A stretch of DNA of 64,000 nt, from NCBI GenBank assembly GCA_015501055.1, contig JADNYV010000011.1:455850-519849 (forward strand), in the 5' to 3' direction. Numbering within the stretch: the stretch's first letter is position 1; every line of letters starts with the position of its first letter. This document shows, piece after piece, positions 21,267-33,670 of the stretch. The translations under genes and the position numbers were made by a program. Under the pieces are notes generated by a model. The model saw only the letters and a program-made list of their open reading frames with translations. It was not told the origin of the DNA and did not search any database. This DNA comes from Mucidula mucida. Taxonomy: Eukaryota; Basidiomycota; Agaricomycetes; Agaricales; Physalacriaceae.

Positions 21267-23381
21267 ATGTCTCAAACGATATCAGGCAAGGAAGTCGCTC
21301 TGCACAATACACGGCAGAGCTGCTGGATCATCGTTCATGGTTCGTTGCTTATGCACTCGCTTTCAACGTTGACTTTAACTTTGAACAGGTAAAGTTTACG
21401 ATGTCACCGACTTTTTAGACGGTATGTGGTCGAGCTTAATTAAATTAGTAGTTGGCTAACAACTATTCAGATCATCCTGGTTAGTGTGCATGTAAACGCG
21501 TTGCGGTTGAACTCAACGTTCACATAGGCGGTAGCAAGATCATTTTGAAGTATGCGGGCAAGGATGCTACGTGAGTGTTGTCAACATAAGTGATAACTGT
21601 TCACTTATCCAATGAATAGTGCGGAATATGATCCCATCCATCCGCCGGATGCTATTACCACAAATCTACCTCCAGAGAAACAGTGCGCGCGTTCAATAAA
21701 CCTGCCCAGAAGAATCGCTTATCTCTTTGCAGCTTGGGCGTCGCGCAAATGGACACTGTCGAAAAAGTTGAAATCAAGATAACCGACGAAGAGAAGGCAC
21801 GACTGGAACGCGTGTCGAACAGACCTTCACTCGACGAAGTCCTCAATTTGCACGACTTTGAACATGTGGCGCGACTTGTTATGCCCGACAAGGCGTGGGC
21901 GTACTACTCCTCTGCTGCAGACGATGAAATAACGCATCGCGAAAATCATGCTGCATATCATCGGTAATACTTACATCCATCTGGAAGTATTTATCGACTC
22001 TAATCCATCTTCTTCAGGATATGGTTCCGCCCTCGAGTGCTAAGAGACGTTACGAATGTTGATTGGTCCACCACTGTCCTCGGCCACAAGTCCAGCATGC
22101 CCGTATACATTGTATGTCTTTGGCTCTACCTGGTATACCATGTACTCACAACTAGGCCAGACCGCCACCGCTTTGGGTAAACTAGGTCATCCTGATGGCG
22201 AACTCAATTTAACGCGTGCCGCTGCTAAACATGGTATCATACAGATGGTAAGCGCTATCCTATTACTGCTCGGCAACCTATCCTCACGTCGTATAGATTC
22301 CAACTCTGGCTTCATGTTCATTCGATCAGATCATGGACGCTGCGCAACCTGGACAAGTGCAGTTCTTCCAGCTGTACGTGAACAAGGACCGCGAGATCAC
22401 GAAGCGCATTGTGCAGCATGCTGAGAAGCGGGGTATCAAAGGACTGTTCATTACGGTTGACGCACCTCAGCTCGGGCGCAGGGAGAAGGATATGCGCATG
22501 AAGTTCGAGGCGGAGGATCCATCCGAGGTTAGCAAAGCGGGCGCGTCTGGTGTTGACCGATCCCAAGGCGCGGCGAGAGCCATCAGCGTGTGTATTCTAT
22601 ACTTATTGGCCGTCTAAACCGCGCTGACGTTCCATCAAGTCGTTCATTGACCCCGGTCTCAATTGGAATGATCTCAAATGGTTCAAGAGCATCACTTCAA
22701 GTGCGTAACGTCTTCCCGCACACATCTCATCGCTCATCTCAAGAACTAGTGCCCCTTATATTGAAAGGAGTGCAATGCTGGGAAGACGCCATGGAAGCGT
22801 ATGACCACGGTCTCGCCGGCGTGGTGCTCTCGAACCATGGTGGCCGACAGCTCGACTTTTCCCGCTCCGGTATCGAAATCCTCGCCGAAGTCGTCGAGAA
22901 CCTATCGAAGATGCGCAACTTGACGTTCCCGAATGAGAAGTTCCAGCTCTTCATCGACGGCGGGGTACGGCGGGCGACGGACGTGCTGAAGGCTGTGGCG
23001 TTGGGCGCGACGGCTGTTGGTATCGGGCGGCCGTTCATATACGCGTACTCGGCGTATGGGCAGGAGGGTGTGGATAAGGCGCTGCAGATATTACATGTCA
23101 GTGTTTCTCTACATGGACGCCGAAAAGGATACTCAATTTGGAACAGGACGAGTTTGAGATGAACCTCCGGCTCCTTGGTGCGCCGACATTAAAGAACGTT
23201 GTGCCAGAGATGGTGGATACGTCCAACCTCAGCTCGCACATAGTTTCTGTTCCCGACGATAGATTATACGTGTCGAATTGTGCGTGCTCATTATTGCTAC
23301 TTTTGCAGCTCAAACTCACCATGCTGTGTAGACGAGAGTCTGCGGGGTGCGCAGCTGAAGGTGTCGAAGCCGAAGTTGTAG
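21267..23381 (+). CDS. CYB2: L-lactate dehydrogenase (cytochrome b2-type FMN enzyme)
   Basis: Encodes a fused cytochrome b5 and FMN-dependent 2-hydroxy-acid dehydrogenase, which oxidises L-lactate to pyruvate; the yeast enzyme passes electrons to cytochrome c in the mitochondrial intermembrane space. The b5 domain comes first: [10 protein letters not shown], then the haem-ligand segment [14 protein letters not shown]. The HP pair is encoded by a 9-base exon at 21471-21479, flanked by introns. A linker ([15 protein letters not shown]) leads to the flavin domain: [26 protein letters not shown] and [15 protein letters not shown]. The last exon encodes [15 protein letters not shown] and ends at TAG 23379-23381. 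I see no presequence before the b5 domain, so mitochondrial import is not evident; a cytosolic or differently targeted flavocytochrome, or a related hydroxy-acid oxidase, is possible. Estimated length is about 500 residues, normal for the family. Confidence 0.88.
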
Positions 23382-23689
23382 AAGAGTGTAGATTGGTTCT
23401 TTATACCGCGCCACATACTATTTACCATGCTCCGATATTTGTAACCTTTCACCCGCTATCGATCTAAACTGAGAACGAAGCTTCATTCGAAATGATGTAT
23501 ATTCCGGAAATGCTATCATGAGAAAAGAAAGAACGTCAGAATGTCCAAGATTGGTGTGCATAAGTGGGAATTAAAGTGCCTAGCGTACAGTCCGAATTTC
23601 AACTCTAAATGATAGGGTACTTTGTGGTTTACAGGGTCCATATATCCAGAAACTTATATATATCACCACAAATACCAAGAGCGGAAACC
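23382..23689. other. Spacer downstream of CYB2
   Basis: About 300 bases without a coding signal, probably the CYB2 3' untranslated region and then the left junction of the next kinase-block fragment, near 23690. Confidence 0.45.
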
Positions 23690-23827
23690 CGGATGATGGG
23701 TTTGCATGGTGCGCGCGTGCCCTCCGCTTCGGAGGCTCTACGCGACTTCCGGACTGTAAAGGGGAAATTGAGCCGCGCCACGCTCAATCATGATTTTGTC
23801 TCGCAGATGTGGAATGGTCGCACCTGA
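23690..23827 (+). pseudogene. Kinase-like gene, last exon only (copy 2)
   Basis: Starts abruptly at MMGLHGARVPSASEALRDFR and ends SQMWNGRT with TGA 23825-23827, matching the C-terminus of the kinase-like genes at 13620-13760 and 51890-52025. None of the upstream exons is present. The homologous 3' flank continues to about 24370, right up to the SDR gene, so the fragment marks the left edge of a copied block. Confidence 0.85.
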
Positions 23828-24416
23828 AAAGACAACCGCAGAACTTTGTTGAGCCGCAAAGTATACCAGAGATATGAAGACATATCAAAGCTATTCGCAG
23901 AGAACACGGCTCTGAAGGTGTTGGAGGACTCGCGCGGCCTTGGAACGCTCACGATGCTCGCCCACATTGCCGCGTGAGCCAAGACGGTCGATTGCAAGGA
24001 TGGAAGGCCGTTCAAGGAGAAAGCGGTCGAACCAGTTTGAGTTACAAGGTCTTCGCAATCCTATAAGAAGCGATACTTTGACTCCAACGATTCAACCTGG
24101 CTAGCCAGTCCATAGTAGCAGAGGATTGACGTCTTATGATGTGCTCCAAGTTGTCATGACACGCCGATATGTCGTCTCCGTGTCAAGCTATGTATGACGC
24201 TGGTGACCCCGCTTCCAATCACCCAACGGACGAAATGGTACTCTGCTGTTTACTCCAAGATGCCGCAATGTTGAGGCTTTGCCTTGCTAAATAGTTCGTG
24301 CGTAGGCTCTCGTGCTATGCGGCAGGAAACGATCTGAAAACGAACAATACTGAATTTCTCTGTTCTCCTTTTTATTACCCGTGAGCATTTTCGATCTATC
24401 TACATTGACATCCACC
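23828..24416. repeat. Shared 3' flank of kinase-like gene
   Basis: Non-coding sequence repeated at 13761-14200, 52026-52539 and 63236-63748. It contains the recurring GAGAACACGGCT.., CCAAGACGGTCGATTGCAAG and CCAACGGACGAAATGGTACT segments. Nothing else recognised. Confidence 0.6.
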
Positions 24417-25761
24417 TTATTTCTTCTTGTTTACATTCTCCAGGGTGTATGTCTCAACTTCCTTCAAGAACTCTGCCTTGCCTTTCACAGGTGCCCAACC
24501 CAGTCGTCTTGCTCGGGTACTGACACAGCGGCTGTTGCCGCCAAGGATATGCATAACGATTTCCTAAAACTAAACTCAACTTCGGCGAGCAGTTCAGCGC
24601 GTCGTATACTCACCGGGAGGCCCAAGTCGGTAAACTCTTTCACTGTAATTGGGCGTCCCTTGGAAACTGCTTTCCCAGTCATTGCCCGCGCAGCGGTTAG
24701 CGAAACCTCGCGAAGTTGGACAGAGCCATTTTCTATGAAAAAGTACCCTTCTTTACCGTGCGGGACTCGTTCCCACTCCGACGAAAGAAGCTCGGTGACC
24801 AGGAGTACGAGAAAATCAACGACTGCGTTCGGGTCAGTTGTCAGGTTAACGAGGCCAAAAAGACACTGACATTCGTGAAGTTCTACAATCGCCGAGTAAT
24901 TAAGGCCTTCTCCAATCATGACAGGTTCGCGGAGGGCAATCACATTCTGAGGCATACCGCTGGATAAGTATTGGTGGCCGTTGGGGTCTTGTATGCCTGC
25001 ATCGACTAGTACTCCACTAGGACGGGCAAAGATTCCGCCAGGAATGACGAGATAGGAATAAATCACGCCTGGATTCTTGTGAGTGAGATGGCTCGTCCAC
25101 CTGTGCTATGCGTACCGTCTTCATCTGCTTTGAGGAATTCTAGATCGACGTTACGATGAATGCGAGTAATCTCAAGCGACGCCATCTCTTCAACGTTCGC
25201 ATCGTCCCAAACTTTGGTGGGTATATCGCGGCCTAGGGAATCATCCAAGAGTACACCTGCGCCAGACTGAGATACTATGTGTTGACTATCATCGAAATGC
25301 AATAAGGCAACAAACGTACAACGTGAATTACACGGGTCTTCTTCTGCGATTTCTTCAGAGCGGCTGCGATGTTCTGAGCTCCAACGATATCGTCGCAGTC
25401 ATACTAAGAGGTTATGCAAGGAGTCAGTACATTGTCAGGAATACTCAATTGCAAGGACACTTACAGAGTCGATGAGGAGATCAGTGTCTTTGAGCAGATC
25501 AACCAAAAGAGCAGCATCAGTGGTCGGTGAACCTTTTACCACCTTGAGAGGGCCAAGGTTCAATTTCCGAAGCTTTTCCGCCTTATCGGCGCTGCGAACA
25601 AGTACTGTAATGGATACGTTTGGGAGTTCGAGCAGGCGAAGAAGGAGGGTTCCAGCAACGTAGCCTATTGATTGGAATATCTGAGTATCATTGGTACCTG
25701 TGTTCACAAGGAGATGTGATGTACCAGTTGCACCAAAGATGAGAATGTTGGTCTGCGACAT
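24417..25761 (-). CDS. NAD(P)-binding Rossmann-fold protein (NmrA/atypical SDR type)
   Basis: ATG at 25761 starts MSQTNILIFGATG. After a short intron (about 25724-25666) the next exon continues YVAGTLLLRLLELPNV, giving the dinucleotide-binding GATGYVAG. VLVRSADKAEKLRKL follows, then DTDLLIDS, DDIVGAQNIAAALKKSQKKT, IYSYLVIPGGIF and a long domain. The final exon (reached from DLGLP by an intron ending GTTTTAG) reads EIVMHILGGNSRC and RRLGWAPVKGKAEFLKEV, ending NVNKKK and TAA 24419-24417. The arrangement matches fungal NAD(P)-binding proteins related to NmrA or epimerases; reaction and substrate are unknown. This is the only complete copy in the window: 3' portions recur at 52540-53495 and from 63749. 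It is convergent with the kinase fragment to its left. Confidence 0.82.
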
Positions 25762-26042
25762 GGAGAGGAAAAGTGAAGTGCGATATGTACTGTACCACTC
25801 TTCAGCCTTTAAACGCCTGAAAGTCTGCTTATAAACGATATCCCGATTTCCGGTGGCGATATTTAGTAATTGTACCAGCTGAGTCACAGTACGTTGCTTG
25901 CTGAGCAGTGTAAGAACGCCAGAGGCTGGTTATATTCATCTAGGCCTGTATGTGTGTGGCAAACTGCCTATGGTATTGCTGACCGTGGCCCACGGACTAG
26001 GCCAGTACGATGCTAGTTGAACTGGGAACTGGCTCGTGTCAT
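25762..26042. other. Promoter region of the SDR gene
   Basis: About 280 bases between the SDR start and a FunK1 fragment that is also on the minus strand. No clear TATA element or coding exon. Confidence 0.4.
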
Positions 26043-26790
26043 CTATGCCTTATTGCCCACCTTGAATGAGGTCGGCGTTCGGTCATCATCACGTGTGACG
26101 TTATGTTGATCCAGCTGTGAGCCATACAAGTCAATAAGACACCCTTTGAGTCCAGGAAGAAGTCGCTGTTCCTCCACCTGAACAGCACGCGATGATGACA
26201 TTTCCTGCACTGGTATCACGGCGTACAACGCGGTCACGGAGATATTCATGACCTGCAAGTCATCATTGTAGAGGGACGTCGTACCACGAAGCAATCATAC
26301 CTTGTACTCCATTCAAGAACACCAAGAGAAGTTCTTTCAATGTTGCAAGATATGTCAGCGGCCAGCCATAGATCGACATAAGCGCGTGTGAACTCGAGAA
26401 CCAGTCTCTCTTTCGAGAAGTGATGATTCGGTCAAGCTCGTCATTGTCCGTCGATGCGACATGTAGGGAACGCTCTCCGCTCTCCGCCCGAGGACGCTGC
26501 GTTCCCGGTTCTTGTTTGTCATCTGGCGGCAAGCTGTCGGAGAGACCCGCACGTATGAAGGCCCAGTCCGATCCACCATATCGTCGATTATGGCGTCCTC
26601 GTACAGCGTTATTCGACCAAAATACTCGCAATGAGACCCCTTTGCCTTGTTGTAGTTCGCCTTCAGACTTGATGGATTCGGGACGCCACAATTGCTTGAG
26701 AACAAAGACCTGAACAAAGACGCGAGCTTGGTTCCAAATCGGCTTTTGATGTGTAGCGACACATTGACGATAATATACAGTATTCAAAAT
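26043..26790 (-). pseudogene. FunK1 kinase, middle fragment
   Basis: Contains the exon that carries LKQLWRPESIKSEGEL and FIRAGLSDSLPPDDKQ, through ATLKELLLVFLNGVQG, then the catalytic-loop exon. In that exon the usual LLHRDISAGN has become VVRRDTSAGN, and the frame then fails after GCLIDL. No N-terminal third or C-terminal lobe is present. The left edge falls just after the DLD segment; the right edge abuts the 3' flank of FunK1 copy B. Clearly a decayed partial copy. Confidence 0.8.
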
Positions 26791-26919
26791 ACGGTATCAT
26801 ACTGGAACTACTTATTCCTCTGTCATTTAGGCGTCGGTGAACCGAGAGATACCTGTTGTTTTGAATGTGTTCGCGAAGTCGTTGCAGTCGGCGACGAGTC
26901 CAAGTGCGCAGGAATCGAC

Positions 26920-29720
26920 TCACGTATCAGAAGGCAGAAACATGTCATCGAGCTCCTTCTGTCGCTTGTCCAGTATCATTTCCACAATGTCTTCATCCTC
27001 CTCGGTAGGGACCGTTGCAATTGTTTTCTCCAACAGAGTAATGACCCTCCGGTGAAGAGTGTGATATTCATATAACTCGCGATGAGTATATGCCAAGCGA
27101 AGAAGACCGAACCATTCACGAACGAGGGGCTTGATATGGTGGAAGTAGGGATGGAAATTGCCCACAACATCCTCTTCAAAGTCATGGGGGTGGGCGAATA
27201 GATGGCGTTTGTTCACAGCAAGGGTGGCGTCGTCACTGTCGAAGACGTGGTAGACAACATTGCGCAGCATTGTGGAACCAGTTCCTTCGTCGGTGAGCTC
27301 GGCACGACGAGCGCCGCCAGGTCCACTGCGTATCATGCAGATGTTGACCAAGATCCACAAAAATGACTCGATATCATGGATTGCATCTTGATATGGTACT
27401 GCTAAGTCAGTTCCATATCTGACCGGGGCAGCGCCAAGCACTTCTGCGCTAGCATAAGGAGGAGTTCCCTAAACGAAAAGACGTCAAGATCAATCTGAAG
27501 GTTTGTAGGATGGGACTTACAGTTCTAGACGCCTTAGAAGTGTCCTTGTCCTCATCCTTTGGTGGGTTGACGGCGGGATCAAAGTCAAAACTCCGTTGGA
27601 CCTATTATATGCATGAGCGTGATCACCAAAATGTTCAAGACGACATACAGAGTGCCATCCTAACCGTTCTGTTGTAATAATATGATCTTCTTGAGCAGGA
27701 GGGAATGCTAAACTATACTCGATGGCCGCGATTGTATAGCTGTAGTAGTCAGCCCCGAGCACATCATACGCAGAGGAGATAACCTCGGGCTGTAGTGATA
27801 GTGACAGCTTGGGCAAGTTCTTGCGCCTTCTAAAATAAGAAGTGATTGGGGGGGAGAAGGACGCAATTTCAGCCTCTGGTATTGGGTCATTTTGAGTTTG
27901 AGCCGGAGGGAGCGTTCTGGTATGTCGAGCACCCAGCTTTGAGCGATCCAAGTCAATAAGACACCCTTTGGTGCCAAAAGGAGTCGTTGCTCCTTTATCT
28001 GGACACCGCGCGATGATGACATTCCCGGCACTGATATCACGGTGTAGAAGACCGTTGTTGCAGAGATGTTCATGACCTGCAAGTCATTATCGTCAAAGAT
28101 ATGTCGTACACATGAAACAATCATACCTTGCACTCCGTTCAAGAATACCACAAGAAGTTCTTTCAATGTTGCAAAATATTTCAGCGGCCAGCCGTAGGTC
28201 GACATAATGACGCGCGTGTGAACTCGAGAAACAAAAGCTCTCATTCGAGGAGTAGTAATTCGGTCAATCTCGTCATCGTCCGTCGATGCGACATGCAGGA
28301 AACGCTCTTCGCTTTCCAACCGAGGACGCTTCGCTCCCGGTCTTTGTTTGTCAACTGGCGGCAAGCTGTCGGAGAGGCCCGCACGTATGAATGCCCCAGT
28401 CCGATCCACCATATCGTCGATTATGGCGTCCTCGTACAGCGTTATTCGAGCAAGAAATTCGCAATCAGACCCATTTGCCTCGCTGTAGAGTTCGCCTTCA
28501 GACTTGATGGATTCGGGACGCCACGACTGCTTGAGAACAAAAATCTGAACAAGGACGTGAGCTTGGTTACAAGGTAACGGTTGGTATGTACCTCTTTGCC
28601 GGGTTGACCATCTATGAAGCGTACCACTGCCCAGACTAGTGTTGCCCTACCACGCATCACCCTTGCACGAGCAACACTCATGACTTTGACGGTCAAGTAC
28701 TGCGTACCGTCATTGAGTGTGATGACCCATCTCTTCTTGTACGAATCAGTCGCAAAGACGTCGAGCGCTGTCTCACTTGTCAATCGGTAAGACTCGACCA
28801 CCTCATTAGGCTGAACATAAATTTTCATGGAGGGATCAAAGCCAAGTTTGTGTGGGGCAAGGACGGCAAACGAGGCAATGATACGTATAAAATGTTTCGG
28901 AAACTAAGGCAAGAAATGTGAATCATAACGTGGTGCGTATCGTAGATGAAACTCACCTTGTGGATATCGATAGGCGTACTAGTAAGGAGGACGCCGGATC
29001 GGTCATGGAGGCATACTGACATGCATCGTGGTCCAAGAGTAAAACCGAAAACGAATCGACGATCGAGTTGCTCGCGCAATATTTGCCGCAGATAGCCAAT
29101 GAGCTGCTTGACCACCCCCTCCCACTCTTCGTTGTCTCTGCGCTTCATCTCCAGCGCGGCGACGATTTGAAGCCACCAAATAACGCCCTATACACAAAGT
29201 CAGTCTTAAGCGATGCCGGAAAATCGATAAAATACGCACTTTGGCTTCATCCTACAAAGAAAGTCAGGAATATCCTCGGAATAAAGAGTGTTTGACATAC
29301 CGGAGACAGATTCTTGACACGGTCATGCAGGAGACTATGTGCAAGCAGACAATCCGGTCGTATGCGTGCAATAGTTTTATCGGCAGAGTCCGGAGCTTTT
29401 GAATGGTAATCGACCCATCGCGTCGATCCTCCAAGCCGAGCAGAATTTTCACCGGGATGCTGAGAGCATAGCTCTTCCGCGGCGCGGTGGATGACGTTGG
29501 CGACAGAGACGAATGCACCATACAATTCATGCTCTTTGCGGACTGAGTCGGGAAATGCGCTCCATCGAGACTCTGGGTGATGCGCCCCTTTGACTTTGTC
29601 CCAAATGGCGTCAACAAGGGTTTCCTCCATCGGGAACATGGCTTTCAAAACTCCTCCGTATCGGTGACACGACAGTGGACGGGGAAATCAGTGTTAACAG
29701 CCTCCATGCTAGTGCGCTGT
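26920..29720 (-). pseudogene. FunK1-type kinase copy B, 5'-disrupted
   Basis: Nearly the same sequence as copy A from the C-lobe to the N-terminal region. Over about 27945-29278 I noticed no difference from copy A at 15746-17077, apart from a one-base deletion at the right end. Kept features: LLHRDISAGNVII, GCLIDLDRSK, DIESFLWILVNI and the 12-base exon near 29240-29251. Lesions: a base is missing near 29647, so the TTT TTA AAA of copy A becomes TTT TGA AAG; the first 50 or so codons are lost after about 29700; and the C-terminal basic tail is cut by a TGA after FLPSDT at 26920. Possibly expressed from an internal start, but most likely a pseudogene. Confidence 0.8.
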
Positions 29721-31006
29721 CGTCGTCAGTTTCCTTCCCGAAGCAGCAGCTGCTGTAGAGCTTTTCCGATTATACTTGGTCCTCGCGCCCGTTTTCACGA
29801 TTCTGTGCTGCGTTGAGGACGCGACTGTGACATGTCGGAGTTGTTGAAGAATGGCAACCAGAGCCACGTGATCGATCTATGGCTTTAGAATTTCCTCCCA
29901 CCATTGTCGAGTTCACGAGACAGTCCGCCACAATTCAAGCCTGCGCGCGCCAGGCTATCCTATCATCATCAGTTCCGTATACATCGTCTCGCATCGTGGC
30001 TGGACGTCGCCATTTCGACTACAAACTTTAATTGCCTTGCCACAATGCCAATATGTCGCCGGCCCTGGTTAATACCGAGCGGTGTTACCAAAGTCCTCGT
30101 TTCCTGCCAGTACACCTTCGACAGACAGTTATATTGGAATCCTGAGCGCTATCCACCATCGATGGTTCGTGCTGCTTAACAGCAGAATGCTATCACACTT
30201 GTGATGAAACGTTTAACGTGAAAATTGTTTCACAATCTGCGCATCCTTCGTGCGACATTCTTCAGTGTACTTTCACTTACGAGCAGACGAGTCCGACTTA
30301 CTCTTAGAATTGATGTGGTCTAACAATATCGTACTTGGAACCTATGACGAACTGTCGTGCACAATCTTTCAAGAGGACGCAAACTGGGACATACTTGCAT
30401 GGATATCTCTGGAACCCTCTTCATTCTTGCAGAACGCGATGATGCTGAGGTCAATGCTATTGATAGCGATACCCGATATGAGTGCCCTACACTGACACTT
30501 GTGGCTCAGACTTTCGATTGCATGATGACTTGACATGTAGATTCATTCGTAACACCTTCGAAATTTTGACAAGGTCAATGATCTACTCCCTCAGGCTTGT
30601 GGTCCGAATGTCCCAGCGACCTTTCAGGTTGAAGTACATTCCACAGACGTCGTTTCTATAAGCAATACCCTCAAGTTTCTGGCCTAAATTTATTACATGC
30701 GTACCCCTTTCACGTAGCAGTCGGTTTATTCTGGGAAGAAGATGACAGGGCGTTAACGTGACATGAGAAATTTCGAAATAAGCGCCCGTCCTCTTCTTTG
30801 ACGCCCTGCACATTGAATGCCATCCTTCATTCTGCATTTTCCTCTCCCTCCGATTTGGCGTTGAGTGTACCATCAACACGTGTCGTCCGCAGGTCAAGCT
30901 AAGCTAATTCGGCGCGTCGGCCCTTTTTCGTCATGTAACACAGCCCCGTCGTCGTCGAGTACTCAATACCGTTCCCCTCTGGACACCCCACTCTTTTGTA
31001 TAAAGT
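29721..31006. other. FunK1 copy B flank and spacer
   Basis: Bases 29820-30010 are the diverged FunK1 5' flank (compare 17800-17945). From 30180 to 30990 I see no recognisable gene. A minus-strand frame at 30583-30897 (104 codons) has no motif and may be chance. The last 100 bases should hold the promoter of the AAA gene; TATAAAG at 30999-31005 is directly next to the ATG and so unlikely to be its TATA box. Confidence 0.4.
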
Positions 31007-33534
31007 ATGATAACGAGGCTCGGAAGCCGTTCGCTGCCTCGTCAGGCGGCCCTCAGCGCTGGCGCGCGCTCTGTAATTTTCCGACGTACATACGCCGAAG
31101 GACCCGCAGCAAATGATCCGCCGCCGCCGCCTCCACGGAAGCATACTATACAGCCGACGCCGCACAAGCCGACCGAGCATCCGACGCGCCATGAAGTGCA
31201 CGAAGGCAGCTCAGCCATCAACGTCCCGTTCAATCCACCTGGTGGTGGCGGAGGTAGCGGTATTGGAGGCACCAGCATGTTTGAGTTCACCAAGAACCCT
31301 TTCCTAGATGCGGCGTTGACGACGATAATTGGACTGGGAATGGGTACGTGGCCGATTCTGCCTGTCAGCTTCGCAATTAACGCGCCGTAGTCTTTGCGGG
31401 TGGTGTAGGATACTTGAAGTGGTACAAATGGAATGTATTGAACAAAGTATATGCCTCGTCGCTTCGGTCGCAGAAGAAAGTATTGAAAATCTGTGTAGAT
31501 TGAGAAGGCCTTCGAAGCTGGCTACGATCCCGCCCTCGAACTTGCTACTGTGCAGACCAAGGGCTCACAAAAGGACAACGATAGTGACATTGATGTCGAA
31601 ATGGATGACATACCATGGACGGAGCACCTTCGACGGAAGGAGCAGGACCGGATAGACCACATTGTCCAAGGGCGCGAGTCCGGCCATTATTTCGTTCTTC
31701 TCGGACCCAAAGTACGCGACTCGCATCCTCGCGTCGGAACACTCTAACCGTCTTCCTAGGGTTCTGGAAAGGGTACTATGATCTTCGATAGCATGTCCGC
31801 CATCCAGGCGGAGGGTGTTTCAATGTGCGACGCGCATCCCGACTTGGAAGTGTTCCGTCTGCGATTAGGAAAGGCACTCAACTATGAGTACAATGAGGAT
31901 TCTCAGACTGGACTGTTCCAGCGACGCGATCCCCGCGAAGGTAGTTGCTATTCCTGCTCTAATGCTTTCAAACGTTGAATGACAATAGGTGGACCCGCGC
32001 TTGATATCGAACGGGCATTAAACAAGCTGGAGAAAGTTGCGCTTCGCTCGGCCCGCAGGACGGGCAGACCGCTGGTACTCATCGTAAACAATGTTCATTT
32101 CTTCAAAAACGACGACGACGGTCGCAATATGTTGTTGCAATTACAACAGAGAGCTGAAGCTTGGGCTGCAAGTGGTGAGGTCTCTCATCTACCCATCATT
32201 CTTTTTTCGTTGAACTTTACGAAGGCATATTGACTATGGTCTTCAGCACGTAGGCAATTCTCCACCAATTCCTCGTCCGTTCTTCCTACATTGTTATAGT
32301 GACGATTTCTGGCCTTTTTATGCAATGCGTCAGTGCCTTGATTGCGTACTTGTTCGCCCTCTAACTCTTTCCAGGGAAGTACGGTAGTAGAATGCACGTA
32401 CGTGCCGGGATGCATCAATGTATCCTGACCAGCTTACGTCGTTCTACAGGTCCTCTCCATATATGATCTCGATGCCAAAGAGGCCAGACACGCGTGCACG
32501 CGCATGCGCATGAACCTCAATCACAAGACGAATCCCGATGACATCCAGAGTATCGTGGAACTGGTTGGTGGACGATTGTCATATCTCAACAAGGTATATA
32601 TTACAGTTGTTATTACGCTTTCACCTTCTTAACCACTATTCGACAGGTTGCGAGAAACAAAGACGCTCTGGAAATGGCCAAGCATCTTTTGGACGTCGAG
32701 AAGGCATGGCTTCTCAGTCAGATAGGTTAATTTCGCTTCATTTCAACGTTCTCTACACCTGCTGAAGCCTTGATTTGTGCAGGTCTGATTGTTGACTGTG
32801 ATGACGATGTCATGGACGAAGTGAGCAGGCCCTTCAACTAATTTCCATCCATTAACAAACAAGCGTTCGTAGCAAAAATGGAGTTCATGTTCTTGGTTAC
32901 TCTTAGCTGAATTCGTCAAGATGCGCCAGGAGCAAGAGCGCGACTTGTTGGAGTCTCTCAAGGCGGGCGGAAACGTAGATGGACCCAAGTCCATCGCTGA
33001 ACTACCGCTTCCTGTTATACCCTATGTAATGGTCGATTGCTTAGTTGCTATCATCCTATTGCTCACACCTTTTCGCAGTGGAAGTGTCGACAGCTGATGA
33101 CTCGAGCGGACTTTTTAGAAGGTGAGTTACTGTTCCTACGAACATAAAATGACCATTCCCCGTCAATCAGAACTCGACCGCGCAAATATCATCGCCATCG
33201 ACGTGAGCACCCATGATCCCATTCAATTGTATTGCACTGACTTCTGTACAGGTCCACCATGACGTTCGCCCCGACTCGATGCTCATATTACACGCAGCGC
33301 GTGAGGTCGTGGAGAGCCAGGAGCTGCCATTTGAGGAGACGCTGAACAGCGTTCGCGACCGCATAGACGAGATTGAGAGTCTGCATCGTACGAGGGAGTT
33401 GACGGTATGTTGACTTTTATCGGGTGCGTTGCATTGGTCAATACTCATGCTATGTGTTTTAGTTCAAGGACCTGGACAAGGGTGATAAAATTAGTCTCAT
33501 GGTAAACAAGACTGGCTCAAAGGATGATGATTGA
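31007..33534 (+). CDS. Mitochondrial AAA-type ATPase with C-terminal winged helix
   Basis: ATG 31007 opens a typical presequence (MITRLGSRSLPRQAALSAGA; Arg, Ser and Ala, no acids). A Pro/His-rich segment and a Gly-rich loop follow, then a hydrophobic stretch (LDAALTTIIGLGM to VFAGGVGYLKWYKW) that is probably a membrane anchor. The ATPase part has HYFVLLGPKGSGKGTM (Walker A, split by an intron after GPK near 31711) and LVLIVNNVHFF (Walker B-like, about 32065-32100). The C-terminal half (ELVGGRLSYLNKVARNKDAL, then an acidic tail ending TGSKDDD) fits the fungal AAA proteins annotated with a C-terminal winged-helix domain. Stop TGA 33532-33534. At least ten introns. Role unknown; probably an inner-membrane or matrix ATPase. 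Convergent with the next gene. Confidence 0.8.
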
Positions 33535-33670
33535 ATGCGATGCCTCTTGTTCTTGTTCGAGAAGATTATGCAAGACCATTGTTATTTCCCATCGGCGGAG
33601 AGCAAGTCGCTGAAAGTGCGAGTAGGTATACGAATCATTTAAGCGCCTAGAACTATTTACACAGCCCAGT

